Positions 15,256 through 23,897 of a stretch of 64,000 nucleotides of DNA are shown here, piece after piece; positions within the stretch are counted from its first letter, which is position 1, and the number at the start of each line of letters is the position of its first letter. Made by a program: the position numbers and the translations under genes. This DNA is from Lentilactobacillus parafarraginis DSM 18390 = JCM 14109 (lineage in GTDB: Bacteria; Bacillota; Bacilli; Lactobacillales; Lactobacillaceae): positions 1 through 64,000 of the forward strand of contig NZ_AZFZ01000010.1 in the NCBI RefSeq assembly GCF_001435895.1, in the 5' to 3' direction. The notes under the pieces were generated by a model that was given only the letters and a program-made list of their open reading frames with translations, searched no databases and was not told the DNA's origin.

Positions 15256-15951
15256 TCATTCCTCCTGATCACGAATCATTTTGACATTCAGCTTCAGATC
15301 CTCCAACTGGTCCTGCTGGTTCTTAATTGTCTCAATCACCAAATTCAAGGACTGCTGCTGGTCATCCGGCAGATCAGCAGCCATCTTTTCGAGTTGGGCA
15401 ACCAGCCAGCTTTCCCGATTGGCGAAACTAAGCGGCATCTTCGCGCTCAAATACTGAAGATAATCAACTAACAACCGTTGCTTCTGATTTTCGTCCAGAT
15501 AGCCGAATTGCGCGATAACAAACGGTTTTAAGTAAGTCATCCCCGCCTTATTGGCAAACGCCTCAAACGGCCGCATGAGCTCGGAGATCGTAAAGTGTTC
15601 GGCCCCACCAGCGCTAAATTCAGCCAGTGAATCACCAATGGTCAAAACGATCCCTAAATCCTTATTTTTCAGAGCGTGATTAGCCACCACATAGTTACGG
15701 GTAAACACGTCGTCCATGTATTGTTTCAGACTAGCGGGTGAGGAATACCAGTACATCGGAAACTGTAATATTACCCGGTCAAATGATCGCAAAAGCGCTT
15801 GTTCAGCGGCCACGTCAATCCGGTGAGCAGCATACTGATCATCGATATTGCGCCAAGTAACGCCTTCAAGTGCGGCACTGCTGGTCTTGAGAAATGCCTG
15901 GGTTGCGGATCCCTTCTCATCTGGATGGGCAACCAATATGATTGTTTTCAA
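15256..15951 (-). CDS. flavodoxin-like NAD(P)H oxidoreductase
   Basis: The 231-residue protein belongs to the flavodoxin_2/NQO fold (MdaB, KefF-like), FMN- or FAD-dependent enzymes that reduce quinones by two electrons. Motifs: ILVAHPDEKGSATQAFL at the N-terminus, the FMN/quinone segment ILQFPMYWYSSPASLKQYMDDV, and a glycine-rich TIGDSLAEFSAGG loop. It has about 50 extra C-terminal residues forming a helical Gln-rich tail not typical of the family. It starts at a TTG with a weak GGGGGAC upstream. It is divergent from osmC, another redox-stress gene, and probably co-transcribed with the small coiled-coil gene. Confidence 0.85.
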   Translation of the reverse strand: MKTIILVAHPDEKGSATQAFLKTSSAALEGVTWRNIDDQYAAHRIDVAAEQALLRSFDRVILQFPMYWYSSPASLKQYMDDVFTRNYVVANHALKNKDLGIVLTIGDSLAEFSAGGAEHFTISELMRPFEAFANKAGMTYLKPFVIAQFGYLDENQKQRLLVDYLQYLSAKMPLSFANRESWLVAQLEKMAADLPDDQQQSLNLVIETIKNQQDQLEDLKLNVKMIRDQEE

Positions 15952-15982
15952 CTTTTGTCCCCCATTCCGTGCATATTTCTTG

Positions 15983-16012
15983 TTGACACCTGCTATTATT
16001 GTAGACTATAGG
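15983..16012 (+). promoter_or_regulatory. promoter of osmC
   Basis: TTGACA (15983-15988), 18 bases, TATAGG (16007-16012). The surrounding TGCTA...TAGCA arms (about 15991-16017) form an imperfect dyad across the -10 and could bind a regulator. The osmC Shine-Dalgarno AAAGGAG follows at 16023. Confidence 0.55.
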
Positions 16013-16039
16013 TAGCAAATCACAAAGGAGATCCTTCAT

Positions 16040-16459
16040 ATGGCAGTCTATACAGTTCACACCACCTATCGCAACATCGGTTCGCAAACCATGAATCGAG
16101 TTGGGGATCATCAGTTTATCGCCGACGAGCCCACCATCTTTCTGGGCACCGATGCCGGCCCGAATCCCGTATCTTATTTATTGGGAGCTGTCGGCGCTTG
16201 TCTGGGCGCCAGCGCGGCCTCGATCGTTCACCGGCCAAAATCCACCGTCAAAATTAAAAAGTTTGAAGTTGAAGTAACCGGGGAAACCGAACGCTTCGCC
16301 GACAAATCATCCCGGGTCGCCAAAATTCACGTTAAGTTAACCTGCGAGACTAATTTGAACCCGGCGGAAAATCAAAAATTCATTGAGGAAACCATCCATC
16401 TGTGCACGGTTCACAATACATTAAAGGATGCGGTTGAATTTTCGTTTGAAATTAACTAG
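16040..16459 (+). CDS. OsmC-family peroxide-detoxifying protein
   Basis: A 139-residue OsmC/Ohr superfamily protein. These thiol peroxidases reduce organic hydroperoxides with two conserved cysteines: Cys54 in GAVGACLGAS and Cys121 in TIHLCTVHNT are both present, Cys121 in the TVH context seen in OsmC-like members (a third Cys is at 101). It is slightly short. The ATG has AAAGGAG ten bases upstream. It is divergent from the flavodoxin-like oxidoreductase. It ends about 25 bases before a CIRCE-like repeat that could also act as its terminator. Confidence 0.9.
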   Translation: MAVYTVHTTYRNIGSQTMNRVGDHQFIADEPTIFLGTDAGPNPVSYLLGAVGACLGASAASIVHRPKSTVKIKKFEVEVTGETERFADKSSRVAKIHVKLTCETNLNPAENQKFIEETIHLCTVHNTLKDAVEFSFEIN

Positions 16460-16484
16460 GAGATCATTCCGATAACAAACGTTG

Positions 16485-16511
16485 TTAGCACTCTTATTGA
16501 TTGAGTGCTAT
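16485..16511. promoter_or_regulatory. CIRCE-like inverted repeat (HrcA operator) or terminator
   Basis: TTAGCACTC-N9-GAGTGCTA followed by T, one mismatch from the CIRCE consensus (TTAGCACTC-N9-GAGTGCTAA) and with the exact 9-base spacing. CIRCE is the binding site of the heat-shock repressor HrcA. It lies between osmC and clpL, about 84 bases upstream of the clpL -35. It is also followed by TTTTTTATT, so it could be the osmC terminator; both roles are possible. Confidence 0.65.
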
Positions 16512-16594
16512 TTTTTATTGTCTTTATTTATATTAAGTCGCTCTATCTGCTGATATATAAGCATTTATCAACATAACATTTTTCGTTGAAAGTC

Positions 16595-16656
16595 TTGCAT
16601 CAATAACCTATTTGTGATATTATATAGTTGTTGGTGAGGGGAACAGATATTCCCCT
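16595..16656 (+). promoter_or_regulatory. clpL promoter and 5'-UTR hairpin
   Basis: TTGCAT (16595-16600), 17 bases, TATTAT (16618-16623) with an extended -10 (TGA immediately before). The predicted start near 16630 is followed by AGGGGAA-CAGATA-TTCCCCT (16637-16656), a stable hairpin at the 5' end of an 87-base leader. No CtsR heptad direct repeat is visible. Confidence 0.7.
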
Positions 16657-16716
16657 AGTAACCAATTAAATCTTCATTTCGAAGGTTTTTAACTCAGTTA
16701 ATATGGAGGAATGCAT

Positions 16717-18741
16717 ATGAACAACGATATTTTTAATGACATTTTTAACGACCCGTTCTTTAAGGAACAGTTTCCAGGAACTGCCGGTCGTCAGGAAATG
16801 CGCCAGCCAGTTCAAGTGCAGGAACGTCAACCTCAAAATAAATCAACTTTATTAGACAAATACGGGACCGATCTGACCAAGATGGCCAAAGACGGCAAGC
16901 TTGATCCGGTGATCGGTCGGGATAAAGAAATTGAACAGATGGAAGAAGTTCTGAGTCGCCGAACCAAGAATAATCCGGTTTTGATCGGAGAAGCCGGGGT
17001 TGGTAAGACGGCCGTCGTTGAAGGACTTGCTCAAAAGATTGTTAACGGCGACGTTTCAGAGAAGTTGCTGAACAAGCGCATCATTTCCGTCGACGTTGTC
17101 TCACTCGTTCAAGGCACCGGAATTCGGGGCCAATTCGAAGAGCGGATGAAGCAGTTAATCGACGAAGTTTCCAAGAACAAGGACGTCATTCTGTTTATTG
17201 ACGAAATTCATCAAATCATCGGTGCCGGTTCAACTGGTGAAGGTGACAAGATGGACGCCGGAAACATTCTCAAGCCGAAGTTGGCCCGGGGTGATTTTCA
17301 ATTGATCGGTGCGACAACCAGCAATGAGTACCGGGATATCGAGAAGGATCAAGCGCTTGCTCGTCGGTTCCAGCCAATTATGGTGAAGGAACCAAGTGAA
17401 GCCGACACCCTCAAAATTATTAAGGGCCTCAAGCCGAAGTACGAGAAGTTCCATCACGTTTCTTACACGGACGATGCCTTGAAGGCTGCCGTTTCAATGA
17501 GTAACCGTTATATCCAGGATCGGATGAACCCTGATAAGGCCATTGATTTACTGGATCAGGCCGGTGCCAAAGTTGCCATGGGCTCATCAATTACCAAGGA
17601 TAATTCCGGTCTCCAACAAGAAGCCAGCCAGCTCGAAAAGCAAAAGGACGTTGCTTCCAAGAACGAAGAGTATGAGAAGGCCGCCAAGCTTCGTGACAAG
17701 CTCGATAAAATCAACGACCAGATTAAGGCCATTGATAACGGCACTAAGGTTGAAGTGCCAAAGGTCACCCCGGACGTCATCAAAGACGTTGTTGAACGGA
17801 TTACCGGCGTGCCAGTCACCGATGTTAACAAGGATCAGGTCAGCCAGTTAAATCAGTTAGACGGCGACCTGAAGCACGAAGTTATCGGCCAGAACAAGGC
17901 GATTGACGCCATTTCAGCTGCTATCAAACGCAGTCGAGTCGGCTTTACCGAGGGCAATCGACCAATCGGCAGCTTCCTGTTCGTCGGCCCGACCGGGGTT
18001 GGTAAGACCCAGATGGCTAAAGCTCTCGCCAAAGAGTTGTTTGGCACGACCAAGGCCATGTTCAGATACGATATGTCCGAATACATGGATAAGATCAGTG
18101 CTTCCAAGTTGATTGGTTCAGCACCCGGCTACGTTGGCTATGAAGAAGGCGGCCGGTTAACCGAACAAGTTCGTCGCCACCCTTACAGTTTGATTCTGCT
18201 GGACGAAATTGAAAAGGCCCATCCAGATGTCTTAAATCTGTTGCTCCAAATTCTTGATGACGGTCGCCTGTCTGATGCTCAAGGTCGAACGGTTGACTTC
18301 AGCAACACCGTGATCATTATGACCAGTAATGCCGGCCAGAACCACGTCGATGATAAGCAAAGCGTGATCGATCGTCTGAAGCCTTACTTCAAGCTTGAAT
18401 TCTTGAATCGGATTGATGATATCATCCAATTCAATTCATTAACCAAGCCGGATCTGCTTCAAATTCTGGATCTGATGCTCACCGATTTGGACAATTTGGT
18501 TAACAAGTCCCGGGGCATCCACTTCGATGTCACTGACGATGCCAAGAACAAATTAGTCGACATGGGTTACAGTAAGGAACTTGGTGCGCGTCCAATGCAC
18601 AGAGTTATCACCAAGGAAATTACCGATAAGCTGACCAACAGTTATCTGCAGCACCCAGAAGAAAAGAAGTTTACCGTGACGGTTAAAGACGACCAAATCG
18701 CCGTCGTACCGGCAGCTAAGGCAGCAAAAACAGCCGCATAA
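16717..18741 (+). CDS. clpL: ATP-dependent Clp chaperone ClpL
   Basis: The 674-residue Hsp100/Clp ATPase has the ClpL form: a short, Asn/Gln-rich N-terminus in place of a full N-domain, then D1 with Walker A GEAGVGKT (residues 91-98) and [12 protein letters not shown], a short middle region with a UVR-like segment ([15 protein letters not shown]), and D2 with GPTGVGKT (424-431) and [12 protein letters not shown]. There is no ClpP-binding tripeptide loop that I can see, consistent with ClpL being a disaggregase rather than a protease partner. The ATG at 16717 is preferred over 16711 because GGAGGA lies at 16705-16710. Heat-shock control is suggested by the CIRCE-like repeat upstream. Confidence 0.93.
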   Translation: MNNDIFNDIFNDPFFKEQFPGTAGRQEMRQPVQVQERQPQNKSTLLDKYGTDLTKMAKDGKLDPVIGRDKEIEQMEEVLSRRTKNNPVLIGEAGVGKTAVVEGLAQKIVNGDVSEKLLNKRIISVDVVSLVQGTGIRGQFEERMKQLIDEVSKNKDVILFIDEIHQIIGAGSTGEGDKMDAGNILKPKLARGDFQLIGATTSNEYRDIEKDQALARRFQPIMVKEPSEADTLKIIKGLKPKYEKFHHVSYTDDALKAAVSMSNRYIQDRMNPDKAIDLLDQAGAKVAMGSSITKDNSGLQQEASQLEKQKDVASKNEEYEKAAKLRDKLDKINDQIKAIDNGTKVEVPKVTPDVIKDVVERITGVPVTDVNKDQVSQLNQLDGDLKHEVIGQNKAIDAISAAIKRSRVGFTEGNRPIGSFLFVGPTGVGKTQMAKALAKELFGTTKAMFRYDMSEYMDKISASKLIGSAPGYVGYEEGGRLTEQVRRHPYSLILLDEIEKAHPDVLNLLLQILDDGRLSDAQGRTVDFSNTVIIMTSNAGQNHVDDKQSVIDRLKPYFKLEFLNRIDDIIQFNSLTKPDLLQILDLMLTDLDNLVNKSRGIHFDVTDDAKNKLVDMGYSKELGARPMHRVITKEITDKLTNSYLQHPEEKKFTVTVKDDQIAVVPAAKAAKTAA

Positions 18742-18775
18742 TCCGGTGAGTTTACCAATTACTCTGGTCAATCCA

Positions 18776-18943
18776 TTGACATCTAGCGAGGATGTTGGTA
18801 TATTATAGTCAATGTGTTTTAGGTTTCGATTTTCAAAGGTACTTGTTTTATAGTTTTATGAAATGACTTCCTTGGAATTACGTTCAACTAGATACATTAA
18901 AAAAATTATTTCGCGTGAATAACGCAAGGAGGTTTCATATATT
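18776..18943 (+). promoter_or_regulatory. cold-shock gene promoter and long leader
   Basis: TTGACA (18776-18781), 17 bases, TATATT (18799-18804). The leader from about 18812 to the ATG is about 130 bases, the usual length for cspA-type mRNAs whose untranslated region acts as a temperature-sensitive RNA. I see no consensus cold box that I would insist on. Confidence 0.75.
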
Positions 18944-19147
18944 ATGAAACAAGGTACTGTTAAATGGTTCAACGCTGACAAAGGTTACGGCTTCATTACT
19001 ACTGACGATGGTGACGTATTCGTTCACTTCTCAGCTATCAACAAGGAAGGCTTCAAGTCATTAGACGAAGGCCAAAAAGTTACCCTTGATGTTGAAGATA
19101 GCGACCGTGGCCCACAAGCTGCCAACGTTACTCCAATTGAAGACTAA
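18944..19147 (+). CDS. CspA-family cold-shock protein
   Basis: A 67-residue single cold-shock domain with both RNA-binding motifs: KGYGFIT (RNP1) and VFVHFSAI (RNP2), beginning [14 protein letters not shown]. It acts as an RNA chaperone that melts structure at low temperature. The Shine-Dalgarno AAGGAGG is 13 bases before the ATG. It is monocistronic with a perfect terminator. Which csp paralogue it is cannot be told. Confidence 0.97.
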   Translation: MKQGTVKWFNADKGYGFITTDDGDVFVHFSAINKEGFKSLDEGQKVTLDVEDSDRGPQAANVTPIED

Positions 19148-19173
19148 TTAAAAGTTAACAATTAATTTTCGAG

Positions 19174-19198
19174 CCGGCGAGTGATCGCCGGTTTTTTT
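19174..19198 (+). terminator. terminator of the cold-shock gene
   Basis: CCGGCGA-GTGA-TCGCCGG followed by seven T bases; a textbook intrinsic terminator. Confidence 0.95.
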
Positions 19199-19323
19199 GT
19201 GGCCTTTTTTTGAAGAGCGCCAATGTCGGTCATCAATGATATACCCCACCAATAATTAAGGATAGTCAATCAGTCAAAAATGACGTATACTTATTATTGG
19301 ATTTTAACTGAGGAGTAATCATC

Positions 19324-21114
19324 ATGACAAATAAACCTTATCATCGATTCATATTTTTACTGGGGATTTTGGGCTTTCTCGCCATTTTTACTTGTCCCAG
19401 CGTTCTCACCAACCATACATATGCAGCCACTAATCAAGCGTCGGCAGCGGTGCCAAGTTCCCCGGCTGATTCCCCGCAAGAATCACCTGAAGTCACGGTC
19501 TCAACCGATGATGGAACTACTGCAACTGAATCAAGCGAAACCAGTGTTTCATCTGAATCGCAAGCTGAATCGGCAAGTGCGACCGAAGCAAGCCAGGAAT
19601 CATCGATCGACGCTCAGCAAGCGGACAGCCAAGTGACCGCGGAATCTGAATCCAACGACCAGGACGTCCCCGCCGAAACGGATCAAAGTGATGAGTCAGT
19701 TGCCAACGAGGAGTCGCCGCAAGCGGATGACGCCAGTGACCAAACCGCAACCATCACAAATGTGGGCTCAGCCACTGTTAACAGCTCAACTAATACCACC
19801 GCTGACGGGACAATGAATCCCGGTCCAACCAGCCAGTCAAGCACCACGGCCGGCGATGCCTCCACAGAATCAACGACCGCGACGACTTCACCCACAGCAA
19901 CCGCCGATCAATCCGAAACGCCGGCAACCGCGGCCACCAATGACGATCAGCTGACAATCGATGGCGTCAACAATTCAACCGACCCAACGATTAAACAATC
20001 CAGCGATAACCCAATCATTCATTTTCTCACCAGCATCACGAGTGCTTCGGCTGCCGCGCTGATTTATCCGTTTGTCGCAACCCGCCAAGGCTCGCATCTG
20101 CTATCACAAATTCGAACGCTGCTGTCGCCTTCCCGCTACGACGTCGATCAAATGTGGTCGGATTTAGACAATCAGTACGATCCAAGTTATACCAAACAGT
20201 ACTATACCGAGGCCAAGAACTGGTATGACAATGAAGTCAAAAAACAAACGTTAACCGTCCCGTTCGCTGATGGGACCGGGACCGCGTCAGCAACCTATAT
20301 CGCCGCGCCCGGCTCCACTAAAACCATCATCTATGGTCAGGGCTGGACGACCGAACCCGAATGGATGGGCTACATTTCAAAAATCTTCTATGATATGGGT
20401 TATAACGTGCTCATGCCCTATACGCGGGGCCAAAACAGCAGTGACGGTGAATTTCTAACGTTTGGCTACAAGGATAAGCAGGATTGGATCAATTGGATTA
20501 ATAAAATTGACGCCCTGAACGGCAAAAACAGTGAGGTCATTTTATACGGCCAATCCCTGGGCGCTGATGACGCGCTGGAAACAGCGGCTCAAAAATCGTT
20601 GCCATCGTCGGTGAAAGCCGTGATCGCGGACTGCGGATATTCCACAGTGCCATCATTGCTCAAGTCACTTTATTCCGGGGTTGCGACCTCGCTTAATAAT
20701 CTGACTTCAAAGATTGGCTGGCAACTAAACGGATCAATTCCCTTGGTTCCATATGACCAATTTTTGAACGCCTTCAACGGGATCAACCAGCTTCTTCAAG
20801 GATTTAGTTTGGACGATGTTTCTGGCATTTCTGCAGTTCAAAATTCAACGCTGCCAACCCTCTTCATCGCGACGGCTGACGATACATTCATCCCAGATAC
20901 GGAAACCGAGACAATGTATCACCTGAGCAATTCCCAATTTAAACAACTTTGGATTCTCCAAGGCAATGTTGGTGGTCATGCTTCGGCTAACAACGCCGTA
21001 TTGGACTACAAGAAAAATATCGAAGCCTTTCTTAACGCGGTTGAATCGGGCAAAACACCTGATTCAAATCAATCTGATCTGAAGGTTGATTCAGACCAAC
21101 GGGTTGCCGCTTAA
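19324..21114 (+). CDS. secreted alpha/beta-hydrolase with a long Ser/Thr/Asp stalk
   Basis: A 596-residue exported protein. Residues about 9-37 form a signal peptide ending HTYAA. Residues about 38-215 are a low-complexity region rich in Ser, Thr, Ala, Asp, Glu and Gln, like the wall-spanning stalks of surface proteins. The C-terminal half is an alpha/beta-hydrolase: YGQGW oxyanion region, nucleophile Ser411 in GQSLG, Asp519/520 in TADDTF and His552 in GGHAS. No LPXTG motif or C-terminal helix is present, so anchoring is unclear. The substrate may be an ester or peptide; cytosolic relatives are YqkD-like hydrolases. GAGGAG precedes the ATG, and the gene is flanked by terminators. Confidence 0.85.
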   Translation: MTNKPYHRFIFLLGILGFLAIFTCPSVLTNHTYAATNQASAAVPSSPADSPQESPEVTVSTDDGTTATESSETSVSSESQAESASATEASQESSIDAQQADSQVTAESESNDQDVPAETDQSDESVANEESPQADDASDQTATITNVGSATVNSSTNTTADGTMNPGPTSQSSTTAGDASTESTTATTSPTATADQSETPATAATNDDQLTIDGVNNSTDPTIKQSSDNPIIHFLTSITSASAAALIYPFVATRQGSHLLSQIRTLLSPSRYDVDQMWSDLDNQYDPSYTKQYYTEAKNWYDNEVKKQTLTVPFADGTGTASATYIAAPGSTKTIIYGQGWTTEPEWMGYISKIFYDMGYNVLMPYTRGQNSSDGEFLTFGYKDKQDWINWINKIDALNGKNSEVILYGQSLGADDALETAAQKSLPSSVKAVIADCGYSTVPSLLKSLYSGVATSLNNLTSKIGWQLNGSIPLVPYDQFLNAFNGINQLLQGFSLDDVSGISAVQNSTLPTLFIATADDTFIPDTETETMYHLSNSQFKQLWILQGNVGGHASANNAVLDYKKNIEAFLNAVESGKTPDSNQSDLKVDSDQRVAA

Positions 21115-21127
21115 CTGCCACAACAGA

Positions 21128-21178
21128 AAATAACGTCTCGAAATCATTTCAGTTGATTCCGAGACGTTATTTTTTTAG
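21128..21178. terminator. bidirectional terminator
   Basis: A 13-bp stem (AATAACGTCTCG and complement) with an inner imperfect hairpin and A/T runs on both sides, between the hydrolase and the convergent kinase-like gene. Confidence 0.88.
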
Positions 21179-21185
21179 GCCATTT

Positions 21186-22037
21186 TTAGGCTAACGATCG
21201 TAAGAGCCGCTTAACGCTGCCCTGATATTCCATCCCGAATTTTCCGAGATGCAGCATCAAATAATACAATTGATAGAATGGCAACCGCTCCTGATACCCG
21301 TCATCAAGCGGATATTCGTCCTGATAGCCCTGATAAAATTCGTTGTCAAAGCCGGCGAAAACTTGGGTAACCCCAATGTCGAATTCGCGATCACCATAGA
21401 ATACCGTCGGATCAATGATGACCGGCTGGGCGTTCTCATCAAACATAAAGTTACCGGACCAAAAATCACCATGGAGCAGTGACGGCGTTGAATGATGGGT
21501 CTTCATGAGCGCTTTAAAATGGGCAACCGCTTTTTGGTAGCGGGCATCCATCGCCCCAGTCCAAAGATGGCGATTCATAATAATGCGTTTGCGGACCTCA
21601 AGCCGTTCATTGATGAAAAACGACTGCCAATCCGGATACCAAACACCGCCATCAGTTGTCCGGCCTTCCGGATCATCGACATTGAATCCAAACTGCCCAT
21701 TTTGACTGGTTCGTTTGTGAATCTTGCCGACGACCCGTCCTAAGGCGTACTGATCACCGAAGGGCTGTGAGGCAATGTAACTCAGCAGCAGGTACGCATC
21801 CGCGCCCCACATGCCGTTTGCCAGTACCTGAGGCACCTTGGCAGTCTGCCCCAGAAGCTGCAGGCCAACGATTTCTTGTTGGTAAAAATTCTTTGAATCA
21901 CTTGGATGCATTAATAGAAAATATTGCTGGTGATCAGTGGTGGTTAATTTGAACGCCTGATTCACGTCGCCACCGCCAACTGGTTGACTATCGATCACTG
22001 ATTTAATAGGTAATTGTGCTAAAAGTTGTCGATCCAA
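21186..22037 (-). CDS. fructosamine-3-kinase-family protein
   Basis: The 283-residue protein fits the fructosamine kinase/ketosamine-3-kinase family, which phosphorylates sugar adducts on protein amines and so helps deglycate proteins. Motifs: the glycine-containing GGGDVNQAFKL at the start, the catalytic loop LLHGDFWSGNFMFDE and the metal-binding IIDPTVFYGDREFDI. It begins at a TTG with GGGAGGC upstream. Substrate specificity in bacteria is not settled. It is transcribed alone, or from the same direction as the gene upstream (148 bases away). Confidence 0.88.
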   Translation of the reverse strand: MDRQLLAQLPIKSVIDSQPVGGGDVNQAFKLTTTDHQQYFLLMHPSDSKNFYQQEIVGLQLLGQTAKVPQVLANGMWGADAYLLLSYIASQPFGDQYALGRVVGKIHKRTSQNGQFGFNVDDPEGRTTDGGVWYPDWQSFFINERLEVRKRIIMNRHLWTGAMDARYQKAVAHFKALMKTHHSTPSLLHGDFWSGNFMFDENAQPVIIDPTVFYGDREFDIGVTQVFAGFDNEFYQGYQDEYPLDDGYQERLPFYQLYYLMLHLGKFGMEYQGSVKRLLRSLA

Positions 22038-22184
22038 ACTATGTGCCTCCCTATTCGAACTTCAACCTAATCGTAAAACCAGCTTGAAGTCCTTGTCAAA
22101 GGAGAAATTAACTTCTATGTGAAAATATGGATGATCTATGTGCGCTTTTGTGAAAGCGATGGGTGGTCCTATGTGTGCAAACCA

Positions 22185-23210
22185 TTAAGCTCTTTCTTGA
22201 ACGGCATCCTTCTTGGTGGCTGCTTGCTTCTCGCCGTCCAGAACGGATTGGATGTAACCGTCAACGTCGAAAGTGCCGGAAAATTCTGCCAAATGAACCA
22301 AATTTCTCAGGAAATCATGGGTCTTAGCTTCGTAATGGTATTTCAACCCGAGATCGTAGATGTAACCGTTGATGTAGTCAACTTCGGTCTGACGATTTTT
22401 GGAAATATCCTGATACATGGATGGAAAATGAAGCGGATTGGAAACCCGGCTGACGTATGAAACGGTCGCCCATTCCTCTTCACGCGTGTTCAGTAACGTA
22501 ATGCCAGCTCGCTCGCAGACGTCAAAGGCTTCGTTGATTAACTGCACGCCCAATTTCTTGGCAACCGGCGATTGAATGTACTCGCCCATGCGAATCTTGA
22601 ACATCGTGCACAGCGTGTTGATCACGGAGTTAAAGATGACTTTGGCCATCAGAGTTCCCAGGAAGTTCGTGGTTAGGTTGGGATTCAAGCCCGCCTGTTC
22701 AAATTCAGCGACAATTTTATGAGTCATGTCATCCGGCTTCTCAGTTTCATTTGCCAGATTCATGGAACCAGCGCCCTTTGGCCCAATAAAGTCAACGTCC
22801 CCGGCTTTATTCAAAACCGTCCCAATTAAGGCCGTCCCGCCAAGAACCCGTTCCTTTGGGAAGTACTGATTCAGCTTTTCAATGTGACCCATGCCATTCA
22901 TGCACGTGACGACATACTGCTTATCGTTGAAGAAGCGAGCACTGCGCTTGAGAAAATCGGCTAGTTGATATTGTTTGGTGAACACAATCAACACGTCGGG
23001 ATCGCCCTTATATTCTTCAGGGTAGTAAACGTTAACTGGGACTAAATGCTTATTTTGCCCATCGCGGGAAACGTAAACGCCCTTCTGTTGGCGAATGGCT
23101 TCAACCTGATCTTCCCAAGTATCCACAAAATCAACATCAAACCCGGCCTCTTGTAATAACACTCCGTAACGTAATCCCATTGCACCTGCACCTAAAACTG
23201 TATATTTCAT
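22185..23210 (-). CDS. ketopantoate reductase (PanE/ApbA)-family dehydrogenase
   Basis: The 341-residue protein has an N-terminal Rossmann fold (LGAGAMGLRYGVLL), the family motif TCMNGMGHIEKL and the helical C-terminal domain with KVIFNSVINTLCTMF, containing the conserved Lys-Asn pair. The family reduces 2-ketopantoate, but lactococcal PanE also reduces 2-keto acids from branched-chain amino acids to hydroxy acids. A T-box leader directly upstream means its expression answers to an uncharged tRNA, which fits amino-acid/keto-acid metabolism better than vitamin synthesis. It is longer than typical PanE (about 300). The C-terminal tail is Lys/Ala-rich. Confidence 0.85.
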   Translation of the reverse strand: MKYTVLGAGAMGLRYGVLLQEAGFDVDFVDTWEDQVEAIRQQKGVYVSRDGQNKHLVPVNVYYPEEYKGDPDVLIVFTKQYQLADFLKRSARFFNDKQYVVTCMNGMGHIEKLNQYFPKERVLGGTALIGTVLNKAGDVDFIGPKGAGSMNLANETEKPDDMTHKIVAEFEQAGLNPNLTTNFLGTLMAKVIFNSVINTLCTMFKIRMGEYIQSPVAKKLGVQLINEAFDVCERAGITLLNTREEEWATVSYVSRVSNPLHFPSMYQDISKNRQTEVDYINGYIYDLGLKYHYEAKTHDFLRNLVHLAEFSGTFDVDGYIQSVLDGEKQAATKKDAVQERA

Positions 23211-23276
23211 GTCGATAACTTCCTTTCAAAACTCCGTGTTATGTATCAACGCATCAATTTCTAAACGAGTCGCCCA

Positions 23277-23573
23277 ATAAAAAAGTCGCCCCTCTGTCAC
23301 TAAGACAAAAGGACGACAATTGGCCGCGGTACCACCTTCATAAGCAGTTGACGCCGAAACGCCACCGCTCACTCGTTAACATGCTTTAACGGACAAGTCC
23401 GAAACCGGCTAACATGCACTGCTCACCGATCTATATTCGAAAGCATGAAAGTCACAATCTACTCATTCAATGTCATCTCTCAGTCGCCGAATGACTTTCC
23501 TGGAATTGAATCAGGTAAACGCTTCTTTCAAATTGATACTTCGCATTATGAGATATAAATGATAGGTTGTCAA
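23277..23573 (-). promoter_or_regulatory. T-box riboswitch with promoter, upstream of the panE-like gene
   Basis: On the minus strand: promoter TTGACA (23568-23573), 17 bases, CATAAT (23545-23550). A stem GAAAGTCA/TGACTTTC forms a short stem I base (about 23444-23496). The T-box sequence AGGTGGTACCGCGG lies at 23324-23337. The terminator GTCGTCC...GGGCGAC with a T run is at 23277-23317. Antiterminator formation needs uncharged tRNA. I cannot assign the specifier codon. An 82-codon open frame on this strand (23511-23759) overlaps this promoter, has no Shine-Dalgarno and is not called. Confidence 0.9.
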
Positions 23574-23897
23574 GGATTGTTTTAGAAATTGATGTGAAGT
23601 ATTGTAAAAATTGTTATTTTGCGGTCTTCTAAGAGCCGGCTTTAATAGGCTTTCGAATAATTCATCTCTTTTATAATTTCGGAAACTAATTTTTTCGAAA
23701 ATTCTTTTAATTTTCGCATACCTATAAGGCCACAAATTATTATTTTTACGGTTGATCATAGAAAAGGCATACTTTCTTCATAGTATACCCCATGTTATTT
23801 CCAACAATCACCTCATTTTGTTCACAAATTCTTCAATAAGATTGATTAGAATCTATTTATGCTATTCATTAGCAAATAAATATTTGAGGTGACCTCC
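23574..23897. other. AT-rich intergenic region
   Basis: Divergent upstream DNA between the T-box transcript and the LPXTG protein. The only open frame is the unsupported 82-codon one on the minus strand. Promoter-like sequences for the surface protein are present in the last 80 bases (TTGATTAG-type and TATTTATGCTATTC), without a clear best choice. Confidence 0.4.

Noticed and set aside
23511-23759. 82-codon minus-strand open frame
   Set aside because: It overlaps the T-box promoter, has no Shine-Dalgarno and consists of AT-rich low-information sequence.
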